Assembly: GCF_001750685.1 (NCBI RefSeq) | Contig: NZ_CP017269.1 | Location: forward strand, 992,001-1,056,000 | Reading direction: 5' to 3' | Length of the DNA stretch: 64,000 nucleotides | Origin: Geosporobacter ferrireducens | GTDB taxonomy: Bacteria > Bacillota > Clostridia > Peptostreptococcales > Thermotaleaceae | Part shown: positions 49,995-58,749 of the stretch, in pieces | How positions within the stretch are numbered: the stretch's first letter is position 1 | Layout of the letters: each line of letters opens with the position of its first letter | The notes under the pieces: model-generated | The model's database searches: none | Seen by the model: only the letters and a program-made list of their open reading frames with translations | What the model was told of the DNA's origin: nothing | Translations under genes and position numbers: made by a program

Positions 49995-50345
49995 CTACTT
50001 TACTGCACTTTTCAATGCATCTTTTGCCGCATCAATAATACCCTGACTCGTAACCGTTCCTCCGCTTACAGCATCTACCTCTGGAGTTTGTTTTTCAACA
50101 ATAGCTTTTGAAATTTTTTCAAATACCGGATCGGATAATCCCGGTGTCTCGCTGTGCTCTAGTGCGTTAACCGCTTTTATGTTTCCCTTTTCTACAATAA
50201 CTTCCATTTTTATTGGACCATATTTTCCTTCCCCAGTTCCAGTATATGTTCCATCCGCATATTTTCCTGCTTTAGCGGAGCATCCAGTGCCTACTGCTGC
50301 CACTATAAGTAGTGCCATAATAATAGCCATTCTTTTCTTAAACAT
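49995..50345 (-). CDS. FMN-binding-domain lipoprotein (flavinylated electron carrier)
   Basis: A 116-residue lipoprotein with lipobox GTGC (Cys about 22) and one FMN_bind domain: ADGTYTGTGEGKYGPIKMEV (about 30-49) and DAVSGGTVTSQGIIDAAKDA (about 92-111). The second motif corresponds to the Dxx(S/T)GATxx(T/S) site where ApbE links FMN to a threonine; here the Ala is Gly. No ApbE gene is in the window. It lies 64 bases upstream of the exported FAD reductase on the same strand, and probably passes electrons to it. Confidence 0.88.
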   Translation of the reverse strand: MFKKRMAIIMALLIVAAVGTGCSAKAGKYADGTYTGTGEGKYGPIKMEVIVEKGNIKAVNALEHSETPGLSDPVFEKISKAIVEKQTPEVDAVSGGTVTSQGIIDAAKDALKSAVK

Positions 50346-50485
50346 CTGCTTTCCTCCCTTTAAAAATAAGTTGAATAAACTGCATAAATACTGTTTTCTT
50401 AAAATACTGCCAATGCTTGTTATAAAAATATCATATCATTGAAATCTTTATAGCGATATTTGTCAAACGTCCTCAATTCAAAGGA

Positions 50486-50513
50486 CAAAAGTCCCTCATT
50501 TGAGGGACTTTTG
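50486..50513. terminator. Terminator overlapping the response regulator stop
   Basis: AAAAGTCCCTCA/TGAGGGACTTTT stem with a TT loop. The UGA stop of the response regulator lies inside it. It separates the two-component operon from the FMN-binding gene. Confidence 0.85.
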
Positions 50514-51134
50514 TTTTGACCAATATAATGCAGCTTCAGTTCTATTTGTAACATCTATCTTTTTCATGATTTTACTGACATAATTCCTTACTGTTTTTTC
50601 AGCTATAAACAATTCCTCAGCAATCTCTTTGTTTGTTTTTCCTAACCCGATTAAATCCAATATCTTCTGTTCCTGTACAGTTAATCCTTCTGTAAATTCA
50701 CTGTTTGTCCTAACGACGTTCATCACTTTTCCAACCATAGCAGGGTCAAGTATAGATGCTCCTTTAGCCACATTCTCTATTGCAGAAATGATCGCTTTGC
50801 TATCTATATTTTTAAGCAAATATCCATCTGCACCGGCTTTAATGGTTTCAAGCAGCAGTAAATCATCTGCATATGCTGTAAGTACTATTATCTTCGTATC
50901 CGGCGATATTTTTTTTATTTGCCGACAACCGGTAGCACCGTCACCGTCGGGCAATTTTAAGTCAAGCAGCACAATTTCAGGCTTTAATGCTTCCATCTTT
51001 TGATAGGCTTCTGTCAGTGATCCGGCTTCTCCACAAACTACGAATCCCGGTTTTTTCTCAATCAGCGTACTTATTCCCCATCTTACAATGGCATGATCAT
51101 CCACTAATAGTACTTTAATACTCTTTGCTTCCAT
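50496..51134 (-). CDS. NarL/FixJ-family response regulator
   Basis: A 212-residue regulator. The REC domain has VLLVDDHAIVRWG (acidic pair about 10-11), the phosphoacceptor Asp in IVLLDLKLPDGDG (about 56), a Thr in IVLTAYADD and Lys in DGYLLKN. The C-terminal LuxR-type HTH reads LTVQEQKILDLIGLGKTNKE followed by IAEELFIAEKTVRNYVSKIM (about 150-190). Partner of the kinase whose gene overlaps it by 20 bases. Likely targets are the adjacent exported flavin reductase genes, by position only. Confidence 0.92.
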   Translation of the reverse strand: MEAKSIKVLLVDDHAIVRWGISTLIEKKPGFVVCGEAGSLTEAYQKMEALKPEIVLLDLKLPDGDGATGCRQIKKISPDTKIIVLTAYADDLLLLETIKAGADGYLLKNIDSKAIISAIENVAKGASILDPAMVGKVMNVVRTNSEFTEGLTVQEQKILDLIGLGKTNKEIAEELFIAEKTVRNYVSKIMKKIDVTNRTEAALYWSKQKSLK

Positions 51135-52533
51135 CTTTATGCTCCTCCCAAGGAATACTTAAAACGATCATCGTACCTTTTTGATTGCTGTCTATTTCCA
51201 GCATACCATTGATCGCCTTTGCTCGTTCTCTCATTGAAAATAGTCCATAACCGTCTGTATGGCTCATTTTATTTTTATCGAATCCTTTCCCATTATCTTT
51301 CACGGTTGCAACCACGCATTTTAATGTTGTATTTATGGTAACAGCAATATGCGTAGCATCGGCATGCTTGATCGCATTATTGATTGCTTCCTGTATGATA
51401 TAGTAAATCTGTATTAATTTCTCAGATGAGAGATGTCCCAAAGTAATATCCGGTATCTGATATAGAAGTTCTATTCCAACATTGCCCGTCTTTCCATAAT
51501 TATGAACAAGTTCGTGTATCTTATATTTGAGATCCTCTATCTCCATTTTTCTAGAAGATACTTTTCCTAGAAAATCGCGTATTTTAAGAATTGTGTTATT
51601 TAAGCTGTTCTTCATGCTCTGTATATGCGCTCTTTGAGAATTAAAATTGTCATCATCTAACATACTCTCCAATTGTAATCCCACTGCAAATAAGTCTTGT
51701 AAAACTACATCATGTAATTCATGCCCGAGCCTTCTCCTTTCCCGACTCGCTGCCTGCTGCTCATTTAGCATAGCAATCTTCCTATTTGTTTCCCATTGGA
51801 AAACATCAATAATACTAATAAATAAAATTGTTATACCCGATGCAGCAACAGTTCTTCCAAGCTCCACAGGAACACCAAAAATTTGTCTGAACAACTCTTT
51901 GTTAATAAACATTGCAGGAAAAATATCTACTTTTTTTACAATTAAACCTGCTAGGATGGCATAAACAGCAAAAAGTAAAGCCAACCCTTTTAATTTAAAG
52001 GCCATCTTTGTCAGCCCCATATCCATCATGGTTTTCGCATTTCTATATAGGGCAATTGCAGTTATTAAACCTGCAGGCAGACCTATGAAATATCTGCTGG
52101 TCATACTTTTAAACCATTGTCTTGCCCATAGATCTCCGTTATGGAATAGCGGCATAATAAAATAAACGGCTAGCCATACTAGAAAAATCATCCAAGGCAG
52201 CCCTTTCAGAATATTTTTTACCCGCTCACTATATTCCAAGAGCTTTATACCAAATACATAGAGAAATGTAAAAGACAATGCATTTAGTATTATGGCTGAT
52301 TGGATTAAAGCAATCTCATACTCCGGATAAATCTGCGCAATAATAATCATCAGCAACCATTCTGTTGTACCATGGCTGATTCCAAAATACCCTAGATATT
52401 TTATCGATTTTAGAAGAGGAAAATTACTTTCGCCCTTTGTATTTTGTATCAATGCACAAATGCCCATAGAATAAAAAGCAAGGCCGTAGACAAAAAACAA
52501 CAGTATATATTGATTACCGGTATATATATTCAT
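51115..52533 (-). CDS. Membrane histidine kinase, HisKA_3 type
   Basis: A 472-residue kinase. About seven hydrophobic segments fill residues 1-245, with no extracytoplasmic sensor of note. The phosphoacceptor box is RRRLGHELHDVVLQDLFAVG (His about 280), followed by HATPase_c boxes EAINNAIKHADAT, VKDNGKGFD and GYGLFSMRERAKA. This is the NarX/DesK architecture. ATG at 52533 is chosen because AAGGAGAATGCAT precedes it; an ATG two codons upstream would sit on the ribosome site. It follows the ABC exporter genes by 11 bases, so it may be partly cotranscribed with them. Confidence 0.9.
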   Translation of the reverse strand: MNIYTGNQYILLFFVYGLAFYSMGICALIQNTKGESNFPLLKSIKYLGYFGISHGTTEWLLMIIIAQIYPEYEIALIQSAIILNALSFTFLYVFGIKLLEYSERVKNILKGLPWMIFLVWLAVYFIMPLFHNGDLWARQWFKSMTSRYFIGLPAGLITAIALYRNAKTMMDMGLTKMAFKLKGLALLFAVYAILAGLIVKKVDIFPAMFINKELFRQIFGVPVELGRTVAASGITILFISIIDVFQWETNRKIAMLNEQQAASRERRRLGHELHDVVLQDLFAVGLQLESMLDDDNFNSQRAHIQSMKNSLNNTILKIRDFLGKVSSRKMEIEDLKYKIHELVHNYGKTGNVGIELLYQIPDITLGHLSSEKLIQIYYIIQEAINNAIKHADATHIAVTINTTLKCVVATVKDNGKGFDKNKMSHTDGYGLFSMRERAKAINGMLEIDSNQKGTMIVLSIPWEEHKDGSKEY

Positions 52534-52544
52534 ATGCATTCTCC

Positions 52545-54341
52545 TTAAGTATCCAATCTCCACCCCAAGTCTTCCAACTCCTTAAATATGCTGTACCATC
52601 CCTTTTCCCGTGCTAACTTATCCGGACTTCCAGACTGAACGATCTTGCCCGAAGCCATTATATAAACCTCATCTGCATCAATAATTCCCGATAAACGATG
52701 ACTGATGGTAACAATGGTTCTCTTTTCTCCAATGGCTCTAAAGGCATTAAAAATAACACGTTCTGTCAGCGCATCCATGCCGGAAGTTGGTTCATCTAAC
52801 AACAGTACAGGAGGGTCAGACACAACCGCCCTTGCTAAGGCTATTAGTTGTGCTTGCCCAAAAGATAACTTTATTCCCTGAATCCCTACTGGGGTGTCGT
52901 ATCCATCGGCAAGAGAAATGATAAACTCATGCAAACCCACTAATTTTGCAGCTTTTTCTATCTCTTCCTGTGCAATCTGTTCATCTCTCAAAGTTATATT
53001 TTCTTTTATTGTGCCTTCAAAAATCTGGGCATTTTGCGGCACGATACCGATTAGCTTTCTTCTATCCGATGCCCGCAAACGGTAAGGGTCCATGCCAGAT
53101 ATACTAATTTCACCTGCAAAGGGCTTATACAATCCAGCAATCAAGTTCATAAGACTTGTCTTTCCTGCTCCTGTCCTACCGATAATTGCAACTTTCTTTC
53201 CTTTCCCTAGGGCTAGGGACACTCCTTTTAAAATTTCTTTATCAGGTGCATATCCAAAACGAATGTCTTTAATCTTTATCTCGGCTCCATTTTTTTCTAG
53301 TGATAACCGGTTATCCAGATATTGCAGCTCCCCTTTGTCCTCAACTTCTTCTCCTAAGAAACCTGTTATGCGCTTTAGCCCTGCCATAGCTTGTTGTATT
53401 GTTTGGAATTCTTGGCTCAAAGCCTCAACAGGGCTTAATAAGCGACCAACCAGATCCGCAAAGGCTGCAAGGCTTCCTATGGTGACGACTGTAGCATCAA
53501 AACTGCTTGTTTTCGCACCTAACAGTATAATCACAGCAATAGTAATTGCTCTAATGATTTGCGTTACACAAGGGAAATAGGCGTCAAAAACAGCAGCATA
53601 ATTAATTGATTTTAAATGTTCTCTTAATGGGTCCTGAAATTTATTCTCATACTGACCTTCCTTTCCATAAAACTTAACGACGCGAATACCATTAAAGAGC
53701 TCTTGTAAATAGGCATTTATTTTCCCTACGGCTTTACGAATTTCCATCTGGGCCCTTAAAATATTTTTTCTAAAATAATTCGCTATAATAAATATTACTG
53801 GAATTGCCAGTAATGCTATAAAAAATAATCTCGGGCTTATTAAATACATCGCTGCAGCGATTCCAAAAACTTTCATTAGATCACTAAATCCACCGATTAA
53901 GCCGGATGAGAAAAGTGTATTTACAGAGTCTACATCCGAGCTCATATAGCTCATAATTTCGCCGACAGGTGTTTTATTATAATAATTCATTGGCAGCTTT
54001 GAAATATGTTCAGCCATAAGGAGCCGCAAATCAATAAGTATATTCTGCCCTATATAGGTTGTTAAATAAGTTTGGGCAAAGGTAAAAAGGCTGCTGCCTA
54101 TAGAAGCAGCAAGATAGTAAAATGCAGCCCTCCATACTTGATCCATCTGTCCGTTCTTTAAATGAACATCCAGTATTCTCTTTAGGAGCATAGGCGGTAA
54201 CAACTCAAGTAAAGTAAGAGAAAGGGCAGTCAAAATCAATAACAGATAGAATCTCCTTAACCGCTTCCAGGTGTTTTTTAAAACCATTCGTATAACAGAA
54301 AATGGATGCTGTTTTTCGCTGTTAACCTGAGGCATTGCCAT
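52545..54341 (-). CDS. Heterodimeric ABC exporter subunit (catalytic Walker B)
   Basis: A 598-residue half-transporter: six membrane helices (about 30-310), then an ATPase with Walker A GRTGAGKTS (about 389-397), signature KLSFGQAQLIALARAV (LSFGQ instead of LSGGQ), Walker B PVLLLDEPTSGMD with the catalytic Glu, and switch His in TISHRLSG. Paired with the next gene, it makes one consensus and one degenerate ATP site, as in BmrCD and TM287/288. Its ATG overlaps the stop of the partner gene (TAATG), so both are made in equal amounts. Probably drug or peptide export. Confidence 0.92.
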   Translation of the reverse strand: MAMPQVNSEKQHPFSVIRMVLKNTWKRLRRFYLLLILTALSLTLLELLPPMLLKRILDVHLKNGQMDQVWRAAFYYLAASIGSSLFTFAQTYLTTYIGQNILIDLRLLMAEHISKLPMNYYNKTPVGEIMSYMSSDVDSVNTLFSSGLIGGFSDLMKVFGIAAAMYLISPRLFFIALLAIPVIFIIANYFRKNILRAQMEIRKAVGKINAYLQELFNGIRVVKFYGKEGQYENKFQDPLREHLKSINYAAVFDAYFPCVTQIIRAITIAVIILLGAKTSSFDATVVTIGSLAAFADLVGRLLSPVEALSQEFQTIQQAMAGLKRITGFLGEEVEDKGELQYLDNRLSLEKNGAEIKIKDIRFGYAPDKEILKGVSLALGKGKKVAIIGRTGAGKTSLMNLIAGLYKPFAGEISISGMDPYRLRASDRRKLIGIVPQNAQIFEGTIKENITLRDEQIAQEEIEKAAKLVGLHEFIISLADGYDTPVGIQGIKLSFGQAQLIALARAVVSDPPVLLLDEPTSGMDALTERVIFNAFRAIGEKRTIVTISHRLSGIIDADEVYIMASGKIVQSGSPDKLAREKGWYSIFKELEDLGWRLDT

Positions 54342-56134
54342 TATTTTTCACCCTCCATCCACTTTTGCGCATTGAATATTTTCTGATAAATCCCATCGGC
54401 TTGCATCAATGTGCAATGATCTCCTTGTTCCAGTAATCTTCCTTGGTCTAGCACGAGTATTTGATCAATATGCTTAAATATCTCTAAACGATGGGAAAAC
54501 AGAAATATGGTTTTATCCTTCAATTCCTGGCGCATTCTTTCAATCATTCTCTGCTCAGTGCCTATATCAACCGCAGAAAAGGGATCATCCAATATGATAA
54601 CAGGCGTATCTGCGTACAAAGCTCTAGCTATAGATATCCTTTGCTTCTGTCCACCGGAGATCCGTATACCTTTTTCTCCTACTACTGTCTGTATCCCATT
54701 TGGGAATAGCTCTATATCATCACTCAGGGCAGTAATATATAATATCTTCTGTAACCTTTCATACTCCGGTGAATCCTCATCCAGTACTTTAAATGCAATG
54801 TTTTCTTCTATGCTGGAAGAAAATAGGAAGGCATCTTGCCCTGAACAAGCAATCATTGCTTTACGCTCCCTAGAATCCAGGTCACTTAGCTCTCTACCAA
54901 AGATTTTGATACTTCCTTCGTATGGATATAGTCCCGTCAGAACCGTCGCCAGAGCACTTTTTCCTGCTCCAACAGGACCGGTAATGCCGACCATCATTCC
55001 TTTTTTGCCAGTAAAGCTAATATTTTTTAATACATTCTGAGTATTATTTGTATATTTAAAATCCATGTTTTCTATTTTGATATCCGGCACATCGATTTGT
55101 TCCTTCTCTCGAGTCACTGAAATTTCTTCATTCAGAACAGCAGCATTCAACTTTTCCTTAATCCGGTCCCATGATGCTTTTGCTGTATGGAATTGGTTGA
55201 ATACTCTCGCTGCTACCCAAGTTCTTGTAGACATAGCAATAAACATCATAAGAAATGCTGTAAACTGTCCCAGTGACCATCTTCCACTGATTACCTGGTT
55301 TCCGCCTAAACCGATTACTCCGATAACCCCTAATGAAGCAAGGGTAGAATATACCGGCATCATCCCCGTTTGCAGGAGGCTGGTTTTTATATTCCAGTGC
55401 ATTTGATCCCTACTGTAGGCTTTTAACCTTTCATTCTCAATATCTTCCCGTCCAAATAGCCTTAGAGTAGTTAATCCATTTAAAGTTTTCTGTAGATGGG
55501 AACTAACAACGGAAGCTGATTTTCTAGAGTTTGTCGAAAAGCGGTAGAGGGGATGACGTACAGCCTCAGCCGCATAAATGGCTATAGGTATTGGTATGGA
55601 GCACACTAATGTGATCATGGGATCGTAATAGAGTAATACTGCATAGTAAGAGATCATTAGCAGCCATGTATCCCATGCTTCATTAATCGTGGATTGCATG
55701 GTAGATACGACCTGCTCTACGTCTCCAACGGTTCTTGACATTAAATCTCCCACAGATTCACGGTCTAACCGCGTCATAGACTGTTCTAATGTTTTTGATA
55801 AAATTCCCGCTCTCATATCACAAGCTATTCTGTTGCTCATGTCTCTTAAGTACCACCGCTTTACATATCGGGCATACTGGAAAAAGATGGTAATCCCCAC
55901 AAATAAAAGACAATACATAACTAGTCTTCGAATATTTTCCCGGCTGACTCCATGTTTTTCTAAGGTTCCAGCTGCATCCAGCGCTTTTCCCAGAAGAATA
56001 GGACCAGCCACAATCACAGTATTGTACAGGATGCCGGCAACGGCTTGAATAATAAACTGTTTTTTATATTTTTTGAGATAGGACTTAATCCTTAGCGGAT
56101 TCTCCTCCGGTAATTGAAAAAAATTAAATTCCAT
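54341..56134 (-). CDS. Heterodimeric ABC exporter subunit (degenerate Walker B)
   Basis: A 597-residue half-transporter with six membrane helices and an ATPase: Walker A GPVGAGKSA, signature RISGGQKQRISIARAL, Walker B VIILDDPFSAVD. The residue after the Walker B Asp is Asp rather than Glu, the change found in the non-catalytic site of heterodimeric exporters; the partner has Glu but LSFGQ, so the defects complement. ATG at 56134 has AAAGGGGGATAGTGTT upstream; an ATG nine codons earlier has no site. Transcribed from the PadR gene promoter, 39 bases downstream of padR. Confidence 0.92.
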   Translation of the reverse strand: MEFNFFQLPEENPLRIKSYLKKYKKQFIIQAVAGILYNTVIVAGPILLGKALDAAGTLEKHGVSRENIRRLVMYCLLFVGITIFFQYARYVKRWYLRDMSNRIACDMRAGILSKTLEQSMTRLDRESVGDLMSRTVGDVEQVVSTMQSTINEAWDTWLLMISYYAVLLYYDPMITLVCSIPIPIAIYAAEAVRHPLYRFSTNSRKSASVVSSHLQKTLNGLTTLRLFGREDIENERLKAYSRDQMHWNIKTSLLQTGMMPVYSTLASLGVIGVIGLGGNQVISGRWSLGQFTAFLMMFIAMSTRTWVAARVFNQFHTAKASWDRIKEKLNAAVLNEEISVTREKEQIDVPDIKIENMDFKYTNNTQNVLKNISFTGKKGMMVGITGPVGAGKSALATVLTGLYPYEGSIKIFGRELSDLDSRERKAMIACSGQDAFLFSSSIEENIAFKVLDEDSPEYERLQKILYITALSDDIELFPNGIQTVVGEKGIRISGGQKQRISIARALYADTPVIILDDPFSAVDIGTEQRMIERMRQELKDKTIFLFSHRLEIFKHIDQILVLDQGRLLEQGDHCTLMQADGIYQKIFNAQKWMEGEK

Positions 56135-56173
56135 AACACTATCCCCCTTTATGTAAAGCAATGCTTCCTTCTG

Positions 56174-56488
56174 TTACTCCAGTTCATCGATTAGTTCCAT
56201 AGCCTTTTCCTTAGCCAGCTTTAGTACTTCTTTTCCTTCAGCAGTAATACCATAATATTTTCTTACTTTTCCTTCGATTACTTTTTCACTGGCAGTTAAC
56301 AGTCCGTTCTTTTCAAGATTGTGGAAAATTGGATATAAGGTTCCTGCACTTATTTCATAACCATGCTCCTGCAATTCTTCTATCATCCATAGGCCAAATA
56401 CCGGTTCTTTAGATGCATGATGGAGTATATGAATTTGAATGAAACCTAAAAAGAGCTTTCTTAAGACTTTATCTTTCATCAACATCAC
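56174..56488 (-). CDS. PadR-family transcription repressor
   Basis: A 104-residue PadR regulator: LRKLFLGFIQIHILHHASKE then the winged helix GLWMIEELQEHGYEISAGTL followed by YPIFHNLEKNGLLTASEKVI and RKYYGITAEGKEVL. It belongs to the short (PadR-s2) group that commonly controls a divergent or following ABC exporter, as LmrR does. AGAAAGGTGATGTTG precedes. It heads the padR-ABC-ABC operon and its promoter carries a multi-part palindrome (56497-56524), presumably for autorepression. Confidence 0.9.
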   Translation of the reverse strand: MMLMKDKVLRKLFLGFIQIHILHHASKEPVFGLWMIEELQEHGYEISAGTLYPIFHNLEKNGLLTASEKVIEGKVRKYYGITAEGKEVLKLAKEKAMELIDELE

Positions 56489-56496
56489 CTTTCTTT

Positions 56497-56535
56497 TATC
56501 GAATGTCGATATCGTATTTCGATATAAATATTATA
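56497..56535 (-). promoter_or_regulatory. padR operator and -10 box
   Basis: TATCGAA-TGT-CGATATCG-TATT-TCGATA: outer arms TATCGAA/TTCGATA around an inner CGATATCG palindrome (56497-56524). On the minus strand TATAAT (56535-56530) stands just before it, so the operator covers the transcription start. Confidence 0.65.
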
Positions 56536-56588
56536 CTTCTTCACTCCCCATCTGGCAATAGTCTTTATTCATTATAAGATGCATTTTA

Positions 56589-56615
56589 AAGGGGATGCAC
56601 AATGTGCATCCCCTT
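56589..56615. terminator. Perfect 12-bp palindrome with AAT loop
   Basis: AAGGGGATGCAC-AAT-GTGCATCCCCTT. It lies about 135 bases beyond the trkA stop codon on the minus strand and before the padR promoter. The T-run is poor, so it may be a terminator or another dyad element. 56616-56750 shows nothing else. Confidence 0.6.
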
Positions 56616-56750
56616 AATAAATATTATCTTGCCTCCAACCTAGAAGAGACAAGCTGTTTCTTCCCATAAAATCCGTTAGCATACGGTTTATCAACTCTTT
56701 TATTTATTCAACTTAAAATAATTTAAATATTTATCGGGAGTTTTTCCTAA

Positions 56751-57401
56751 TTATGACCTCTCTGCCAGTTTTTGCAGATCCTTGTTATGTCCTATGACTA
56801 CCATTACGTCATTCTTCTTTATCTTATCCGTTGGACTGGGTGTAATATTAATCTCTGTTCCTTGCTTAATCGCCATTACATTAATTCCATATTTACCCCG
56901 TATATTTAGCGTCTCTAGGCTCTTCCCTTCCCATTCCGTCAATGCATTGATTTCTAAGATACTATATTCAGGAGATAGGTCAATATAATCCAGAATGTTA
57001 GAGGAGCCTAAATTATGAGCAACTCGAACGCCCATATCTCTTTCAGGATATACAATACGGTCAGCACCAGTCTTTGCCAATACGTTGCCGTGCAGCTGAT
57101 TCTGCGCTTTAGCTACAACATACTTCACCCCTAATTCTTTTACAATAAGGGTGGCTAATATAGAGGATTGTATGTCGGAACCAATCGCAATAATTGCCAC
57201 GTCAAAATTCCTTATACCTAATGCTTTAATAGAGGCTTCGTCAGTCACATCCGCCTGCACTGCATGGGTAACCGAATCTGCTATATCTTGTACTACGTCT
57301 TCATCCCGATCGATTGCCATTACATCATAACCCATTCCATAGAGAGCTCGTGCAACGCTTGATCCAAATCTTCCACATCCGATTACTACATATTGCTTCA
57401 T
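56751..57401 (-). CDS. ktrA: TrkA/KtrA-type K+ channel regulatory subunit
   Basis: A 216-residue cytosolic RCK protein gating a K+ uptake channel. The RCK_N Rossmann motif is VVIGCGRFGSSVARALYGMG (about 4-23) with the acidic end of the next strand in MAIDRDEDVV, and RCK_C (about 135-215) follows. KtrA-type RCK_C domains bind c-di-AMP, which closes the channel. The gene lacks its membrane partner; just upstream there is only a short remnant of a ktrB/trkH gene (57414-57524). AAAGGAGTGTATGT precedes the ATG. Probably transcribed with the CBS gene behind a c-di-AMP riboswitch. Confidence 0.9.
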   Translation of the reverse strand: MKQYVVIGCGRFGSSVARALYGMGYDVMAIDRDEDVVQDIADSVTHAVQADVTDEASIKALGIRNFDVAIIAIGSDIQSSILATLIVKELGVKYVVAKAQNQLHGNVLAKTGADRIVYPERDMGVRVAHNLGSSNILDYIDLSPEYSILEINALTEWEGKSLETLNIRGKYGINVMAIKQGTEINITPSPTDKIKKNDVMVVIGHNKDLQKLAERS

Positions 57402-57413
57402 ACATACACTCCT

Positions 57414-57524
57414 TTATCCTACGATTACTTTTTCTTTCGGATGACCACTTACACCTACAATTGTCAATACGCTACTGACCATTTCCAGGAGTACTGCTCC
57501 GTGCAATTGATAAAATCTTTCCTT
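57414..57524 (-). pseudogene. Remnant of a ktrB/trkH K+ transporter gene
   Basis: Directly before ktrA, 36 codons read HGAVLLEMVSSVLTIVGVSG then HPKEKVIVG and a stop. LLEMVSSVLTIVGVS resembles the fourth pore-loop segment of KtrB/TrkH (FEVVSALGTVGLST) and HPKEKVIVG the usual C-terminal tail (YPEEKVIVG), but the roughly 60 residues that should lie between are missing. An in-frame stop lies upstream. In another frame MEFGFIMILVPAYNNL is open but not recognisable. I interpret it as a collapsed gene; the similarity is by eye. Confidence 0.55.
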
Positions 57525-57648
57525 TTATTCTTAGTGTTCCCATTGTATTTAGATTATTGTACGCCGGAACTAATATCATGATAAATCCAAATTCCATAAG
57601 AAATACTGCATAAAGAGTATATCAGCTTAGTGTGTATTGAATGAAGCC

Positions 57649-58095
57649 TCACCGGGTATCCGTTTTTGTATCTATTTCTATATTTTGATGCTTATGAAAT
57701 GCTAACCGATAGCAATAATTAATGATATCACTTCGCTTTATGATTCCAATAAATATCTGTTGGTCATCAATCACCGGTACAAAATTTTGATTGACCGATA
57801 AACTGATTAAATCCTCGATGGAAGCATTGATTGAAACGGGTTTGTTTTGCCTATGCAGCGGAATGTCTTTTAGCATAATTTTACTTGTATCAAGGAATGT
57901 TAACTCCGGTGTATCTTTCAGCTTCCAAAGCAAATCTCCTTCGGTAAGCGTTCCTACATATTTCCCTTCCTCATCGATTATAGGAATTGCAGTATATCTG
58001 TGATACTCCATCCTTTCTAAAATCTGTCGCATTGTTGCGTTGATGGTAGTATAAATAACATCTTTTTTTGGTGTCAAGAAAAATGCAACATTCAC
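57649..58095 (-). CDS. CBS-domain pair protein, candidate c-di-AMP-binding regulator
   Basis: A 148-residue protein of two CBS motifs: MRQILERMEYHRYTAIPIID followed by EEGKYVGTLTEGDLLWKLKD (about 22-61), and SVNQNFVPVIDDQQIFIGII with KRSDIINYC (about 97-127). The start MNVAFFLTPKKDVIY is typical of a clostridial group; comparable CBS proteins (DarB/CbpA) bind c-di-AMP and control osmolyte or (p)ppGpp metabolism. GAGGATACCGTG precedes the ATG. It is the first gene after the c-di-AMP riboswitch at 58225-58345, which supports a role in osmotic control, though ligand binding is not shown. Confidence 0.85.
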   Translation of the reverse strand: MNVAFFLTPKKDVIYTTINATMRQILERMEYHRYTAIPIIDEEGKYVGTLTEGDLLWKLKDTPELTFLDTSKIMLKDIPLHRQNKPVSINASIEDLISLSVNQNFVPVIDDQQIFIGIIKRSDIINYCYRLAFHKHQNIEIDTKTDTR

Positions 58096-58179
58096 GGTAT
58101 CCTCTCCTAAACGAATTCACTGGCATTTTCAAGCCAGTATCTTATTATTCTTATATATAAATTGATAAATTGATTTATA

Positions 58180-58352
58180 AAAACAAAAAAACCATGGAGA
58201 AACCAGGGTCCAAAATATCTACCATGTCTCTCTTTCTACACCTACGAGGTTAGCTGACGGGCTTGGATTGAAAGAGTATCCGATCCTTTCGGAATTCGCC
58301 CCAATAGTTGGTTCCCCCGCTTCCATGTTGGAATTCGGCAAACTTTTCAGTT
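58180..58352 (-). promoter_or_regulatory. c-di-AMP (ydaO-type) riboswitch upstream of CBS/ktrA
   Basis: The minus strand reads GCCGAATTCC, GCGGGGGAACC, then TTGGGGCGAATTCC and CAATCCAAGCCCGTCAGCTA followed by ACCTCGTAGG. The blocks GGGGGAACC, GGGGCGAATTCC and CCGTCAGCTAACCTCGTAGG match the ydaO/yuaA consensus. Downstream CTCCATGGTTTTTTTGTTTTT provides a terminator-like end. c-di-AMP binding turns such transcripts off. A second copy is at 59450. Confidence 0.93.
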
Positions 58353-58367
58353 CTTACATACTTCATT

Positions 58368-58396
58368 ATTATATTCTTATCTCATAGTAACGTCAA
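58368..58396 (-). promoter_or_regulatory. Promoter of the c-di-AMP riboswitch transcript
   Basis: TTGACG (58396-58391), 17-base spacer, TATAAT (58373-58368) on the minus strand, placing the start a few bases before the aptamer. Between 58397 and 58565 nothing further is seen. Confidence 0.75.
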
Positions 58397-58565
58397 AGGG
58401 AAATTCATCAGCTATGATCTCGGCTACTCCCAAGGTACCCAATTAAATGTAATTAAATTGTCTTCTTAGGCTATTCCTCTTAAATAATCGATTTCTCATA
58501 TGCATATAACAATGGGCTACGGTGCAGCAAATCAGGGTGCATTCTTCACTTAATATACACAATAA

Positions 58566-58608
58566 AAGGACAATAAAGTCACCTGTGTAATAATGACTCT
58601 ACTGTCCT
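58566..58608 (-). terminator. Terminator-like hairpin after the GNAT gene
   Basis: GGACAgTAgAGTCA/TGACTTTAtTGTCC stem of about 12 pairs followed by TTTTATTG on the minus strand; about 140 bases after the acetyltransferase stop codon. Confidence 0.6.
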
Positions 58609-58749
58609 ATTCTGTGAGCTCGCTGTAATCTACCAATCTCTCGCGCTTTATTCAGATTATTATTTGGATCTCGTCCCTTTTATCTTGATCTTTCATTCAA
58701 TTATAAAAGAAATTGGTTAAGCACACTACTTTTTGTCTCGTTTAAAAAG

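Noticed and set aside
58392..58451. Minus-strand stretch reading LGTLGVAEIIADEFPFDVTM
   Set aside because: Protein-like by eye, but it contains the TTGACG box of the riboswitch promoter, has an in-frame stop just before it and no start codon with a ribosome site.
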